64,000 nucleotides of DNA from Rhizorhapis sp. SPR117 (GCF_021742065.1 NZ_JAKKIE010000002.1:62001-126000); one strand, 5' to 3'; counted from the first letter of the stretch, positions 16,789-26,315 are shown. Notes: generated from the letters alone by a model not told the origin. A program made the numbers and translations.

Positions 16789-18492
16789 TCAGCTGGCCAT
16801 CAAATCCGCCAGCAACTTTTCACGCGGACCAATCGCCTTGGCCCGCCCGCCACTCAGGTGAAGGATCAAGTTGACCGAGGATAATATCGATCGCCGGTGC
16901 GCAACCAGCAGGACAATGCCGCCCCTCGCCCGAACAGCTTCAACCGCAACCATCAGGGCCGCTTCGCCATCGGGGTCCAGATTGGAATTGGGTTCATCGA
17001 GAACCAAAAGGAACGGATTGCCGTACAGGGCGCGCGCCAATGCAATCCGCTGCCTCTGTCCGGCGGACAGAAAGGCGCCATTCGGGCCGACAGGTGATCC
17101 ATAGCCGTGCGACATCCGTTTTATCATGTCGTGCACACCGGCCATCTGCGCAGCGGCAATTATATCCGTAGTGGCGGCATCTGGCGAAAAGCGTGCGATA
17201 TTGTCCGATATGCTCCCGTCGAGCAGTTCGACGTTCTGCGGTAGGTAGCCAATAGCCCGCCCCCGCTTTTCCGGCGCATATTGGTCGAGCGTCGCACCGT
17301 CCAGCCGGACATGACCATGAACGGCGGGCCAGATGCCGGCAAGTGCGCGAACCAGCGTGGATTTTCCTGATCCGCTGGGTCCGATGATGCCCAATGCTTC
17401 CCCCGCCACCAACCGGAAACTGATCCCCGCCAGAGTTGACTGCGCCACGCCCGGCGGAGCGATAGCCAGATTCTCGATCCGTAAATCCTGGCAAGGCACA
17501 GGCAGATCCAGCCGATCCTCTTCCTGCCGTAACAGCGGCAAATATTCTTCCAGCCGTCGCCAGCTTTGCCGTGCAGCAGTCAGGCCCCGCCAATGGCCGA
17601 TGGCCTGTTCGACCGGCGCAAGTGCGCGTGAAGCAAGGATGGAACTGGCAAAAATAATACCACCCGTCGCCTTGCCATCGATGACCAGTATCGCCCCAAC
17701 CGTCAGCACCAGCGATTGTAGCAACATGCGAAGCATCTTGCTCGCGCTGCCCAGCGTCGCAGCGGTGTCGGCCATGGTCTGCTGCGTCTCCAGGAAGCGG
17801 CGGCTGTATATTGTCCAATGTCTCTGGAGGTTGCCGCCCATCGCCATCGCCTTGAGCACTTCGGCATGACGGCGACTGGTTTCGGCAACCGCAAGGCGCA
17901 GACCCGCACATTGACTGGCGGCCTGTGTCGGCACGCGGGTCAAACGGTCGGCGGAAAAAGTGAGGCCAAGCAGCACCAGTGCGCCAATCAGGACCGTTAA
18001 CCCCAATGCCCAATGCAACAGCATGAGAACGACGATGAAGAAAACCATCCAGGGCAAGTCCGCAAAAGCCAGCGGCCCCCCGCTCGACAGGAAATTACGA
18101 ATCTGGTCAAGGTCGCGAACGGGTTGCAGGCTTTCCCCCTGGCCCGGACGTTCAATGGAAAATTGCTGAATGAGCTGGAATATCTCGCCATTCAGATCAT
18201 GGTCGATGGTGGCGCTGACCCGGCTGAGCAGCCGGGCGCGAATGATATCCATTATTCCCTGGAACAGATAGACGAGGATGACCAGCATCAACAAACCGGC
18301 AAGCGTCGGCAGGCTGCCCGCAGGCAGAACGATATCATAGACCATCATCATATAGATTGCGCCACCCAGCAGCAGCACGTTGAGCGCCGCGCTCAAAACG
18401 AAAATGCCGTAAAACGCCGATTTCGATTTCTTGAGGATAGCTGCGATCCGGGACGGCGGTTCGCTTTCACCCTGCCGGGCGGTGGCGCCCAT
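16789..18492 (-). CDS. Type I secretion-type ABC transporter (PrtD-like permease/ATPase)
   Basis: A 567-residue half-size exporter. The N-terminal ABC transmembrane domain (residues about 20-310) carries the PrtD features ALNVLLLGGAIYMMMVYD and VYLFQGIMDIIRARLLSR. The ATPase follows with Walker A GPSGSGKST, signature LSAGQRQRIALARAL and Walker B LLVLDEPNSNLD. PrtD/HasD-type proteins export unfolded RTX-like proteins with an HlyD-family adaptor and TolC. Neither adaptor, outer-membrane partner nor a Gly/Asp-rich substrate is adjacent, so the substrate remains unknown. Confidence 0.87.
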   Translation of the reverse strand: MGATARQGESEPPSRIAAILKKSKSAFYGIFVLSAALNVLLLGGAIYMMMVYDIVLPAGSLPTLAGLLMLVILVYLFQGIMDIIRARLLSRVSATIDHDLNGEIFQLIQQFSIERPGQGESLQPVRDLDQIRNFLSSGGPLAFADLPWMVFFIVVLMLLHWALGLTVLIGALVLLGLTFSADRLTRVPTQAASQCAGLRLAVAETSRRHAEVLKAMAMGGNLQRHWTIYSRRFLETQQTMADTAATLGSASKMLRMLLQSLVLTVGAILVIDGKATGGIIFASSILASRALAPVEQAIGHWRGLTAARQSWRRLEEYLPLLRQEEDRLDLPVPCQDLRIENLAIAPPGVAQSTLAGISFRLVAGEALGIIGPSGSGKSTLVRALAGIWPAVHGHVRLDGATLDQYAPEKRGRAIGYLPQNVELLDGSISDNIARFSPDAATTDIIAAAQMAGVHDMIKRMSHGYGSPVGPNGAFLSAGQRQRIALARALYGNPFLLVLDEPNSNLDPDGEAALMVAVEAVRARGGIVLLVAHRRSILSSVNLILHLSGGRAKAIGPREKLLADLMAS

Positions 18493-18638
18493 GTGGTTTG
18501 TCTCCGATAATGGCTTGCACCCTGACGATGATTACCATCATGGCCCTTGCCATCGGCATCGCAAATTGATCCGATCCGGCATGCAGCTTTATTTGCATCC
18601 GTTTTTTGCGTAGGCGAAAGCAATAATAGCTGGCGAAT

Positions 18639-20147
18639 ATGGCCACAGGGAGTGAACCGAGCTTGACCCATGAGCCAAAGCCCCAATCAGGGCACGGCCG
18701 CCGCGGCACCAAGGCCTTTCTCATGGCCTCCGGCGTGGCGCAATTGTGCGCGCTAGCCCGCTATACGGTTCTCGCCCGCATCCTCGGGCCTGAACAACTC
18801 GGCCTCGCCGCGATATTGATTCTGACCGCGCAGTTTTTCGAATCCGTCACCGACAGTGGCAGCGACCGTTTTCTGGTTCAGGACCGGGGAGGAGACGATC
18901 CCGCCCTGATGAACCTTGTTCATCTGATTTCCTTTGGGCGGGGGCTGCTGATCGCTGTCGGCCTCATCCTGCTCGCCGGTCCCATTTCCCGTCTGTCGGG
19001 TGCGCCGCAGTTGGCGCCCGAAATGGCTATACTGGCGATTTCGTCCCTGATCATGGGCTTTGTCCATTGGGATTTTCGCCGCCAGCAGCGCAGCAGCGAT
19101 TTTCGCGGTGAGGGCAATATCATCATGTATGCTGAAATCGGCAGCCTGATCGCAACGACGGTCGCCGTGCTGATCGTACGGGATTTCACCGCGATCCTCT
19201 ATGGTCTGATCGCACGTTCGCTGGTGACGGTCGTCGTATCGCATATCATAGCGCAACGGCGCTACGCGATGGGCTACGCGCGGCCTTATGCGCCGCGTCT
19301 GGCGCGCTTTGCCTGGCCACTGATCATCAATGGCCTGTTGATCTTCATTGGCGGACAGGGCGACCGGATTTTCATTTCCAATCAGCTGGGCGTTGCTGAA
19401 CTGGGTCATTATTCGGCGGTTGCATTATTGATCTTCTACCCCTCTGGAATGCTCGCACGCTTTATGGCGACCGCCTATTTGCCGCGTATTTCGGCACGGC
19501 ATTCCGACCCTGCCGCATGGGACCGGGCCAGCCGCGCCTTTGCCAGCCAGACCGTCCTCATCGGCATAGCCATGCAGTTTGGCTTTGTTCTGGTTGCGCC
19601 TTTTGCCGTGCCCATCCTTTATGGCACACGATTTGAAATCGGATTGCTTCCCATCGCCTTGATCGCCATTTTGCAGACGATCCGTTTTATTCGTACATGG
19701 CCGGGAACCGCGGCGATCGGCGCGGGCTTGAGTCATATCGTCATGATCAACAATATAGTGCGGATGATCGCCTTTCCCGCCGCCATAGCGGGTCTGGCGC
19801 TGCTGGGCGGCATGGAGGGTATTATCAGCGGCTTTATTTTTGCCGAATGCCTCGCATTCATGGTCGGCCTGGTGATGGTGAACCGCGCCCTGGGTCGGCC
19901 GCTGATGCACGGGGGCAGCCGCTTCCTCTATTTTGCGAGCGGCGCGATGTTGCTTCTGCTGACTATCCAGTTCTTTGGGCAGAATTGGTGGAATGCGACG
20001 GGCTTGACGGCCGCTGCCCTCGTCATCTGGGCGGTTTTGCTGGTGCGTTCCGAATGGGAAGCCTTGATGAAGGCGCTGGCACTGCTGGACGGGGCGACCG
20101 GACATCGCATCGTGCCGTCATGGATATTGCGCAACACCGGGGAGTAA
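18639..20147 (+). CDS. Polysaccharide/O-antigen type flippase (MOP superfamily, Wzx-like)
   Basis: A 502-residue membrane protein with 12-14 hydrophobic segments. The N-terminal SGVAQLCALARYTVLARILGPE-type stretch and the LGVAELGHYSAVALL region are typical of Wzx/PST-family lipid-linked oligosaccharide flippases. It would move an undecaprenyl-linked sugar unit across the inner membrane. There are no glycosyltransferases next to it. The start is uncertain because no clear ribosome binding site is seen; the ATG at 18639 gives a short soluble N-terminus. Confidence 0.82.
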   Translation: MATGSEPSLTHEPKPQSGHGRRGTKAFLMASGVAQLCALARYTVLARILGPEQLGLAAILILTAQFFESVTDSGSDRFLVQDRGGDDPALMNLVHLISFGRGLLIAVGLILLAGPISRLSGAPQLAPEMAILAISSLIMGFVHWDFRRQQRSSDFRGEGNIIMYAEIGSLIATTVAVLIVRDFTAILYGLIARSLVTVVVSHIIAQRRYAMGYARPYAPRLARFAWPLIINGLLIFIGGQGDRIFISNQLGVAELGHYSAVALLIFYPSGMLARFMATAYLPRISARHSDPAAWDRASRAFASQTVLIGIAMQFGFVLVAPFAVPILYGTRFEIGLLPIALIAILQTIRFIRTWPGTAAIGAGLSHIVMINNIVRMIAFPAAIAGLALLGGMEGIISGFIFAECLAFMVGLVMVNRALGRPLMHGGSRFLYFASGAMLLLLTIQFFGQNWWNATGLTAAALVIWAVLLVRSEWEALMKALALLDGATGHRIVPSWILRNTGE

Positions 20148-20154
20148 TCAGGAC

Positions 20155-20715
20155 CTAGAAACGCCCGGTTAGCCATTCCCCAATGAATGTCACAAAACTG
20201 AGCACCAGACCGACCAGGAAAATGCGATAGGCATAGCTTAAATAGCGGTATTTCTTGCGCTGGAGGACCTGCCCGTTTTGATAGACATCCCGCAACATGG
20301 TACGGCAAACGGCTTCGTCATCTTCCATCCGGTCGATGACCCGGTCGATATAATCCGCCTCGCTTAGTCCGGTAAAAATGCCAAAGAACAGGATGTTGTC
20401 GTCCGCGCCTACAGGTCCGTGAACATGCGTGACCTTGGGCAATACCGTCATCACCGCAAAGACGGCGGCAAAGAAGCATGCAAAGGTCAGGATCGCGAAC
20501 GGAGCGAATAATGTACCGCTACGTATTTGTCCCATCGACAGCGTGAAAACCACGAATGCGGCCCCCATCAGCATGCTCGCTTTCTGATCGGCCATCTGGC
20601 TGAGTTGCATTTGCATCTGCTGCGAGGTTCGAACCAGATGGATGGAATGAACGGACAGGTGACGCGGCGCATCCGGCCTGTCCTTGCCTGTTTCGATTGT
20701 CTGTAGCTCCGCCAT
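20155..20715 (-). CDS. PycTM-like (Pycsar effector domain) membrane protein
   Basis: A 186-residue protein with three hydrophobic segments: ASMLMGAAFVVFTLSMG after a QMADQKAS lead-in, TLFAPFAILTFACFFAAVFAV, and a C-terminal YRIFLVGLVLSFVTFIGEW, with a helical soluble part between the second and third. This is the layout of PycTM/DUF5706, the membrane effector of Pycsar anti-phage systems. No pyrimidine cyclase is next to it. I start at MAELQT; the frame is open 37 codons further. Some solitary relatives may have non-defence roles. Confidence 0.7.
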   Translation of the reverse strand: MAELQTIETGKDRPDAPRHLSVHSIHLVRTSQQMQMQLSQMADQKASMLMGAAFVVFTLSMGQIRSGTLFAPFAILTFACFFAAVFAVMTVLPKVTHVHGPVGADDNILFFGIFTGLSEADYIDRVIDRMEDDEAVCRTMLRDVYQNGQVLQRKKYRYLSYAYRIFLVGLVLSFVTFIGEWLTGRF

Positions 20716-20860
20716 CGACCCGTACCCCCGGGAAACATTCTGAGCATCGCACCCTTTACACATTAGGGCAAGATCATGCCCGATTGCCGCCTTATTCGCT
20801 TGCCAAAGGGGTGTTTCTGTTGACAAGCAATCGCGTCGGCACTTTGGGAATCTTTACAGC

Positions 20861-21103
20861 ATGGACAACCGTCAGGACATATTCGACAGCGTTGCAACGC
20901 AGATCGAGCCTTTCAACAAAAAAGGCGTGGATTTAACGGAAGCCACGACTTTCGCGGGCGATCTGGAATGGGACAGCCTGACGGTCATGGACTTCGTTGC
21001 AGCGATAGAGGATGAATTCGACATCATCATCACCATGAACATGCAGGCTGAGATCGAAACCATAGGACAGCTTGTGGATGCGGTGGCAAAGCTGAAAGGC
21101 TAA
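20861..21103 (+). CDS. Acyl carrier protein, sphingolipid-associated
   Basis: An 80-residue ACP with the phosphopantetheine site DSLTVMDF (Ser39). It is not the FabF-linked acpP: the conserved surrounding is WDSLTVMDFV rather than the DSLDTVEL of fatty-acid-synthesis ACPs. It is 55 bases upstream of serine palmitoyltransferase, matching the acp-spt pairing of Caulobacter and sphingomonads, where a dedicated ACP supplies the acyl thioester for sphingolipid synthesis. A perfect 10-bp dyad lies between the two genes. Confidence 0.88.
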   Translation: MDNRQDIFDSVATQIEPFNKKGVDLTEATTFAGDLEWDSLTVMDFVAAIEDEFDIIITMNMQAEIETIGQLVDAVAKLKG

Positions 21104-21113
21104 AGAATTTTCG

Positions 21114-21137
21114 TCATGCTGAACATATTCAGCATGA
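21114..21137. promoter_or_regulatory. 24-base perfect dyad between acp and spt
   Basis: TCATGCTGAA and TTCAGCATGA are perfect reverse complements around CATA. No T-run follows, so it is not a standard terminator. It could be a DNA operator for separate control of spt, or an mRNA hairpin that sets the ACP:SPT ratio. It starts 11 bases after the acp stop. Confidence 0.6.
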
Positions 21138-21158
21138 TCACCGATGTGAAAGTATGGA

Positions 21159-22364
21159 ATGACTGATCTTTTTTCCAAATTCGACGCCCTGATTGCTGAA
21201 CGCGAGGCGTTGCTTGCGACCGGCGTGCGCGACCCGTTTTCCATTGTAATGGATGAAGTGAAATCGCCTACTCTTGCCATCATCAAAGGCAAGGAGACCA
21301 TCCTACTCGGCACCTATAATTATATGGGCATGACCTTTGACCCCGACGTCATTCAGGCCGGCAAGGACGCTCTCGACAATTTCGGGTCGGGCACGACCGG
21401 CAGCCGCGTCCTCAATGGCACCTATCAGGGGCATCGGGAATGCGAGGACGCGCTCAAGGAATTTTACGGCACTGAATACGCCATGGTTTTTTCAACCGGC
21501 TATCAGGCGAATCTGGGCATGATCTCCACATTGGCGGGCAAGGGCGATTACGTCATCCTGGACGCCGACAGCCATGCCTCCATCTATGACGGCTGCGCAC
21601 TGGGCAACGCCGAAATCGTCCGCTTCCGTCACAACAACGTCGAGGATCTGGACAAGCGTCTGGGCCGATTGCCCGCCGAAGCGCAAAAGCTGGTGGTGCT
21701 GGAAGGCGTCTATTCGATGCTTGGCGACATTGCGCCGCTTCCCGATATGGTCGCGGCGGTGAAGAAACATCCTAACACCATGATCCTGTGCGATGAAGCG
21801 CATGGCATGGGCTTTTTCGGCGCGAACGGCCGGGGTGTGTTCGAAGAATTGGGTTGCGAGAACGACATCGACTTTGTTGTCGGCACCTTTTCAAAAAGCG
21901 TCGGGACCGTCGGCGGCTTTTGTGTTTCCAACCATCCCAAATTCGAAGTGCTGCGCCTGGTTTGCCGCCCCTATGTCTTTACCGCCTCATTGCCGCCCAG
22001 CGTGGTTGCCACGGCTGCCGCGTCCATTCGCAAGCTGATGCATGCTGGCGACAAGCGGGCGCACCTATGGGAAAACAGCCGTCGATTGCACAATGGACTG
22101 ACCGAGTTGGGCTTCAAGCTGGGCACCCAGACCCCGCAATCGGCAATCATTGCAGTCATCCTTACCGATCAGGCGCAGGCCGTCGCCATGTGGCAGGCGC
22201 TGCTGGAACTTGGCCTCTATGTGAATATGGCTCGCCCGCCCGCAACACCTGCTGGCACCTATTTGCTGCGCTGCTCCTTATGCGCGGAGCATTCAGGCGA
22301 ACAGGTCGAAAAGATATTGGAAGTGTTCGCTCAGGCCGGTCGCGCTGTGGGTTGCATAGCGTAG
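21159..22364 (+). CDS. spt: Serine palmitoyltransferase
   Basis: SPT condenses serine with a long acyl thioester to 3-ketosphinganine, the committed step of sphingolipid synthesis. The 401-residue protein is a fold-type I PLP enzyme of the alpha-oxoamine synthase family. Visible active-site elements are TYNYMGM (residues 52-58), GSGTTGSRVLNGTY, DADSHAS with the ring-stacking His near residue 139, CDEAHGMG (Asp212) and the PLP lysine in GTFSKSVG (Lys246). The SK-S-V-G-T-V-G-G context and soluble, homodimeric nature fit the Sphingomonas enzyme. It follows its ACP. Confidence 0.94.
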   Translation: MTDLFSKFDALIAEREALLATGVRDPFSIVMDEVKSPTLAIIKGKETILLGTYNYMGMTFDPDVIQAGKDALDNFGSGTTGSRVLNGTYQGHRECEDALKEFYGTEYAMVFSTGYQANLGMISTLAGKGDYVILDADSHASIYDGCALGNAEIVRFRHNNVEDLDKRLGRLPAEAQKLVVLEGVYSMLGDIAPLPDMVAAVKKHPNTMILCDEAHGMGFFGANGRGVFEELGCENDIDFVVGTFSKSVGTVGGFCVSNHPKFEVLRLVCRPYVFTASLPPSVVATAAASIRKLMHAGDKRAHLWENSRRLHNGLTELGFKLGTQTPQSAIIAVILTDQAQAVAMWQALLELGLYVNMARPPATPAGTYLLRCSLCAEHSGEQVEKILEVFAQAGRAVGCIA

Positions 22365-22548
22365 AAAATACCACCGAATTGGCGTCGAAACGGTGTCTTT
22401 TCAGGTGTTGCCGCTTGGGCTATGGTGACAGCTAGCTGGAGGCCATGCCATATACACTGATGAGCCGAATGCCCCGCTATGGGCACCAATAGGACGCTTT
22501 CTGCCGCTGTTTTTTGCAGCCGGTCTGTCGCTGACACTTGCTGCTCTT

Positions 22549-24459
22549 TTGTATTTCGTTTCACAGGCGAGCATGGAGCGCGACGAAGCGCTGGCGTCCC
22601 AGCGCCATAGCTTCATGGTGATGAACATTGCCCGCGCACTTGATGGAACCATTGCCAAGTCCGAATATATTCTCGCCCGCTATGTGATCAGTACCGACAA
22701 GAATGTGGGCCGCCTTTATCAGTCGGAATGGCGAAAAGCGGGCCAGCAGCTTGAACTGCTCGCACGACAAACCCGCGATAGTCCGCGGCAAACGGCGCTG
22801 GTCGCGCAATTGCACGATGCCTATATGGAGCGCGGTCGTGAACTTGACGACATTGCGTTACGGACCAGCTATGATCAGAAAATGGGCGCACTTGCCCGTT
22901 TCCACCAGGCGGGAAAAGCCGAAAGCCTCAGCCGGATCACTTCGCTGCTAAGCCAGGTAATCAAGGTAGAGGAAGTCGTCCTTGAAAAGCGTAGCGCCGC
23001 TGTCAGCGCATCGGAAACGCGATCGGAAAACCTGTCGAGCACCTACCGAATTTTCGGGCTGATCATATTGGTGGGTGCACTCGGCATGGGCTGGGCAGCA
23101 AATGCCGCGATCAGCGACCGGCGCAACGCCCGCCGTCTCGCCGAAGCGGAATCATTGCGTGCGGCCGATCTTGAGGATGCGGTGACGGAACGGACCCATG
23201 AACTGGAAATCGCCAACGAAAGCCTGCGTCGGGAAGCGGCGGAGCGTGCTCAGGCCGAAGAAAGCCTGCGTCAGATGCAGAAGATGGAGGCAGTAGGGCA
23301 ATTGACCGGCGGTATCGCCCATGACTTCAACAATATGCTGGCTGTTGTCGTCGGCGGTCTGGAACTGGCCCGACGCAAGATGCACCAGGACCCTGCCCAT
23401 GCCGAACGCCATATCGCCAATGCGATGGAGGGCGCCAACAGGGCATCGGCGCTGACCCGGCGGCTGCTCGCTTTTGCCCGTTCCGAACCCCTGTTGCCCG
23501 ACACGCTTGACCCTGATGTCCTTATCAACGGCATGACCGATCTGATCGACCGCACCATCGGCGATCAGATTCGCGTCGAAACAATACAGGAATCAAACGG
23601 GTGGAAGATATGGGTCGATCGCCATCAGCTTGAAAATGCGATGCTGAATCTCGCGGTCAATGCGCGCGATGCCATGGACGGAAAAGGCACTCTCACCATC
23701 ACGACCCGACAGGTGCAACTCGCCGCACAAGAAATAGGCGAGTGCGTGGCAGGCGACTATGTTGTGATAGGCGTGCGGGACACCGGTTGCGGCATGCCGC
23801 CAGACGTGCTCACCCGCGCTTTCGAACCGTTTTTTACGACCAAGCCGGTGGGTAAGGGAACAGGTCTGGGCCTGAGCCAGATTTTCGGCTTCGTTGGTCA
23901 ATGCCGCGGAGAAATCCACATTGAATCAGAGGTCGGCAAGGGAACCGAAGTCAGTCTCTATCTGCCCCGTTATCAGGTCGACAGCGAACAAAGCGTCCTT
24001 CCTGCTACGTCCAAGGCAACCGATGAAACCCTGCCCCATGCTGTCGGCATCGAAATACTGGTAGTCGAGGATGACCCGCGCGTTCTTTCGGCGACGTTTG
24101 ATGCGCTGGTGGAGTTGGGCCATCATCCTGTCGCATGCGACCATCCCAGCAAAGCCGCACAGATATTAGCCCATCATGACAAGATCGGACTTATTATTTC
24201 CGACGTCCTGATGCCCGACATGACCGGTCCTGAAATGATCGCCATGTTGCGCCATTCGCATCCGCATATTCCGGTACTGTTTGTGACCGGCTTTGCGGGC
24301 GATGTCGAGGATGCGGCCATGTTTGCGGGCTATGAGGTATTGCGCAAGCCCTACACCATTTTAACGCTGTCGACCGCCATCGCCAATGCCATGGGCCATG
24401 GGCAGGCCGCGCCCGCTAGCGAATCGCACCACGGGCAAACAGCCGCGGTAACAAGCTGA
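22549..24459 (+). CDS. Hybrid sensor histidine kinase/response regulator, 5' end doubtful
   Basis: At least 636 residues. Order: a membrane helix whose first half lies upstream of the annotated TTG, a roughly 150-residue helical sensory domain, a second membrane helix ([17 protein letters not shown]), a coiled coil, H-box [11 protein letters not shown], HATPase with N-box [12 protein letters not shown] and GLGLSQIFG, and a C-terminal receiver (VVEDDP, phospho-Asp in [10 protein letters not shown]). In-frame sequence continues upstream to 22429 without ATG/GTG and encodes the rest of helix 1. An ATG at 22445 with AGCTGGAGG before it is in another frame that stops at 22490. One missing base would join them. 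The partner is unknown. Confidence 0.85.
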   Translation: MYFVSQASMERDEALASQRHSFMVMNIARALDGTIAKSEYILARYVISTDKNVGRLYQSEWRKAGQQLELLARQTRDSPRQTALVAQLHDAYMERGRELDDIALRTSYDQKMGALARFHQAGKAESLSRITSLLSQVIKVEEVVLEKRSAAVSASETRSENLSSTYRIFGLIILVGALGMGWAANAAISDRRNARRLAEAESLRAADLEDAVTERTHELEIANESLRREAAERAQAEESLRQMQKMEAVGQLTGGIAHDFNNMLAVVVGGLELARRKMHQDPAHAERHIANAMEGANRASALTRRLLAFARSEPLLPDTLDPDVLINGMTDLIDRTIGDQIRVETIQESNGWKIWVDRHQLENAMLNLAVNARDAMDGKGTLTITTRQVQLAAQEIGECVAGDYVVIGVRDTGCGMPPDVLTRAFEPFFTTKPVGKGTGLGLSQIFGFVGQCRGEIHIESEVGKGTEVSLYLPRYQVDSEQSVLPATSKATDETLPHAVGIEILVVEDDPRVLSATFDALVELGHHPVACDHPSKAAQILAHHDKIGLIISDVLMPDMTGPEMIAMLRHSHPHIPVLFVTGFAGDVEDAAMFAGYEVLRKPYTILTLSTAIANAMGHGQAAPASESHHGQTAAVTS

Positions 24460-25333
24460 CAGCGCCCAGCAGTGGCCAGCGTCGTTGCCAGGGCTTGATC
24501 GTTATCTGCGCCCCTGCATGGCGGTTTATTTTCCAGGCGAGATAATCGATCCCCCCGGCAAAGGTGAAACTGGCCTTGGCAAGGCGCAACAACGTCAGCC
24601 GTTTTCCCCGCCGTTGCAATGCCCGCCAACGCGCGGCATTGGCTTCCACATCCTCAGGCGAAAATCGCTGGCTTTGCGTCAATCCCGCCGCAGTCAGCGC
24701 GGGGGCCGTAAAGCGGCGATACCGCCCCGCATCTACATCGACGATCGACGCCGATCGATCCTTGCGCTCGGCACGTAATTCAGCGTCATAGGTCAGCGCA
24801 AAGCCTGTGCGCCATATATGCAGGTCGTTGTCCTTTGCTCCCTGCCCGACCATTTTCTGAGCAGCGGGCGCAGCAAGCGTCAATAGCGTGGGCGCCGCCC
24901 GTGCTACTGCCCCTATTGCCGCATCACGCGCCGCATTATCGGCGAACCACACCAGTCGAGATGGCTGCGCAAAGCGCGCCCACACCGATACATTGTCCGC
25001 ATCCGGCAGGTTCAACCGGGCGAAATCTGCTTCGCTCAACACCGCATATTTGGCGGCAAGACCATCATGGGCAAAGGGAAAGACATTGGGCGGGATGATC
25101 CGGTTTGCCATAGCAAGCCAGCGCTTGCCATATGCTGCGCGATAATCCGAAACGATCAGATAAAAATCGAGCATAAGCCCGTCCAGTTGCTCCATGCGCA
25201 AACAAGAACCATAGAACAGTACGGCCCGCGCAGCACCGGGATAGTGCCCGGCCAGCGCCTTCGCCATAGCGGTCACACGCATATCCACAGGCTCGGCAAG
25301 CTCTGCCGCGACCAGTTCGGAAAGGGATGTCAC
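24416..25333 (-). CDS. Putative lipid nucleotidyltransferase (Tam41-like)
   Basis: A 305-residue soluble protein. VLFYGSCLR followed by LMLDFYLIVSDY (residues about 39-61) resembles the nucleotidyltransferase motif of Tam41-type phosphatidate cytidylyltransferases, hG[GS]-X12-DhX, and is followed by a conserved-looking NRIIPPNVFPF. It overlaps the lipid kinase gene by 4 bases, so the two products probably act in sequence: kinase makes a lipid phosphate, this enzyme activates it or a headgroup with a nucleotide. Caulobacter makes ceramide phosphoglycerate with a kinase and a cytidylyltransferase; similarity of role is inference. It ends 44 bases inside the histidine kinase gene. Confidence 0.6.
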   Translation of the reverse strand: MTSLSELVAAELAEPVDMRVTAMAKALAGHYPGAARAVLFYGSCLRMEQLDGLMLDFYLIVSDYRAAYGKRWLAMANRIIPPNVFPFAHDGLAAKYAVLSEADFARLNLPDADNVSVWARFAQPSRLVWFADNAARDAAIGAVARAAPTLLTLAAPAAQKMVGQGAKDNDLHIWRTGFALTYDAELRAERKDRSASIVDVDAGRYRRFTAPALTAAGLTQSQRFSPEDVEANAARWRALQRRGKRLTLLRLAKASFTFAGGIDYLAWKINRHAGAQITIKPWQRRWPLLGAVSLLPRLFARGAIR

Positions 25334-26301
25334 GCCGCCAGGCGCAGGAACGGCACAGGCGCGGTCGATGTCAACACAATGGCATTGCCCGCATCGGCCT
25401 GAAACAACTCGCCATCCAGTATCACGCTGCTGCGGTCGCCCTCGATACGGATCATGTCGCCGCGTCCCAGATGGATACCTGCCAGTTCATGTTTGCCAAG
25501 TTGGCCCGAAACACTCGCGAACAGCATACGGAACAAGGCTGGGATGCTCTGGTCAACCGCCATCAGTTTCATGCTGCCTTTTGCATCGGTGCTGCCTGCC
25601 CGCGCACCCAATAACAGCCTTTCCAGCGTTGTGACAATCAGGAGAGAAAAACGACCCCGCAACTGTCCCTCTCTAATCAGTGACACCTGAATCGGCCGGG
25701 TTTTGGGCGGCATATATTTACCACCTATGCCAAGCAGCAACGAGAAAACGACCGCCATGGCGGTAAGAAAATGGCTCAACCCGTTGGAAAGCCCCAGCGG
25801 ATAGATCCGGTTGCGGCAATAGAGAATATAATCGGCCAGCCCCGCCCCGCCAAGGAACATGCCCAGCACCGGCCGGCTTCCGACCCGTCCATCCGACAGG
25901 GAAATCAGTTCCCGCACGACGATATGCTGATCAAGCCCGGTCTTCGCAATTTCGACGATCCGGTCGAGCGCTTTCAACGGATCGCCATAGGTGCCAAGGT
26001 CAAGCGCGATCAGGTTCGTCTTGCCGTTAGGCAACACAGCAATCGGCGGCACCGTGCCCTTGAAATGTTCGCCCTGATATAATTCGGTCAGTGCTGCCTG
26101 CACCGTGCCGTCGCCGCCATTGATGACGATGACGGCGGGTTCGACCTGCGCTATGGTCTGCAGCGCTCGACCAATCTGATCGGCATGCTCCACTTCATAG
26201 TGGAAAATATCTGGATGATTGGCGCAGTAACTGCGAACGCGAGGCAGCATGGCGCGATTGCCCGTCGATTTCGGATTGGACAAAAGCGCTACGCATACCA
26301 T
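25330..26301 (-). CDS. Diacylglycerol kinase-family lipid kinase; candidate ceramide kinase
   Basis: A 323-residue DAGK-catalytic-domain protein. Marks: LLSNPKSTGN near the N-terminus, the nucleotide loop INGGDGTVQ (residues about 79-87) and VLPNGKTNLIALDLG where most lipid kinases have PXGTXNXXA. Such enzymes phosphorylate diacylglycerol, sphingosine or ceramide; the bacterial ceramide kinase of Caulobacter (CpgB) is of this family. The location near acp-spt and the coupling with a nucleotidyltransferase favour a sphingolipid substrate, but this is not proven. The Lys in place of the usual Gly/Thr in the PNGKTN loop is unusual. Confidence 0.82.
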   Translation of the reverse strand: MVCVALLSNPKSTGNRAMLPRVRSYCANHPDIFHYEVEHADQIGRALQTIAQVEPAVIVINGGDGTVQAALTELYQGEHFKGTVPPIAVLPNGKTNLIALDLGTYGDPLKALDRIVEIAKTGLDQHIVVRELISLSDGRVGSRPVLGMFLGGAGLADYILYCRNRIYPLGLSNGLSHFLTAMAVVFSLLLGIGGKYMPPKTRPIQVSLIREGQLRGRFSLLIVTTLERLLLGARAGSTDAKGSMKLMAVDQSIPALFRMLFASVSGQLGKHELAGIHLGRGDMIRIEGDRSSVILDGELFQADAGNAIVLTSTAPVPFLRLAA

Positions 26302-26315
26302 TGCTGCCTGACCGC

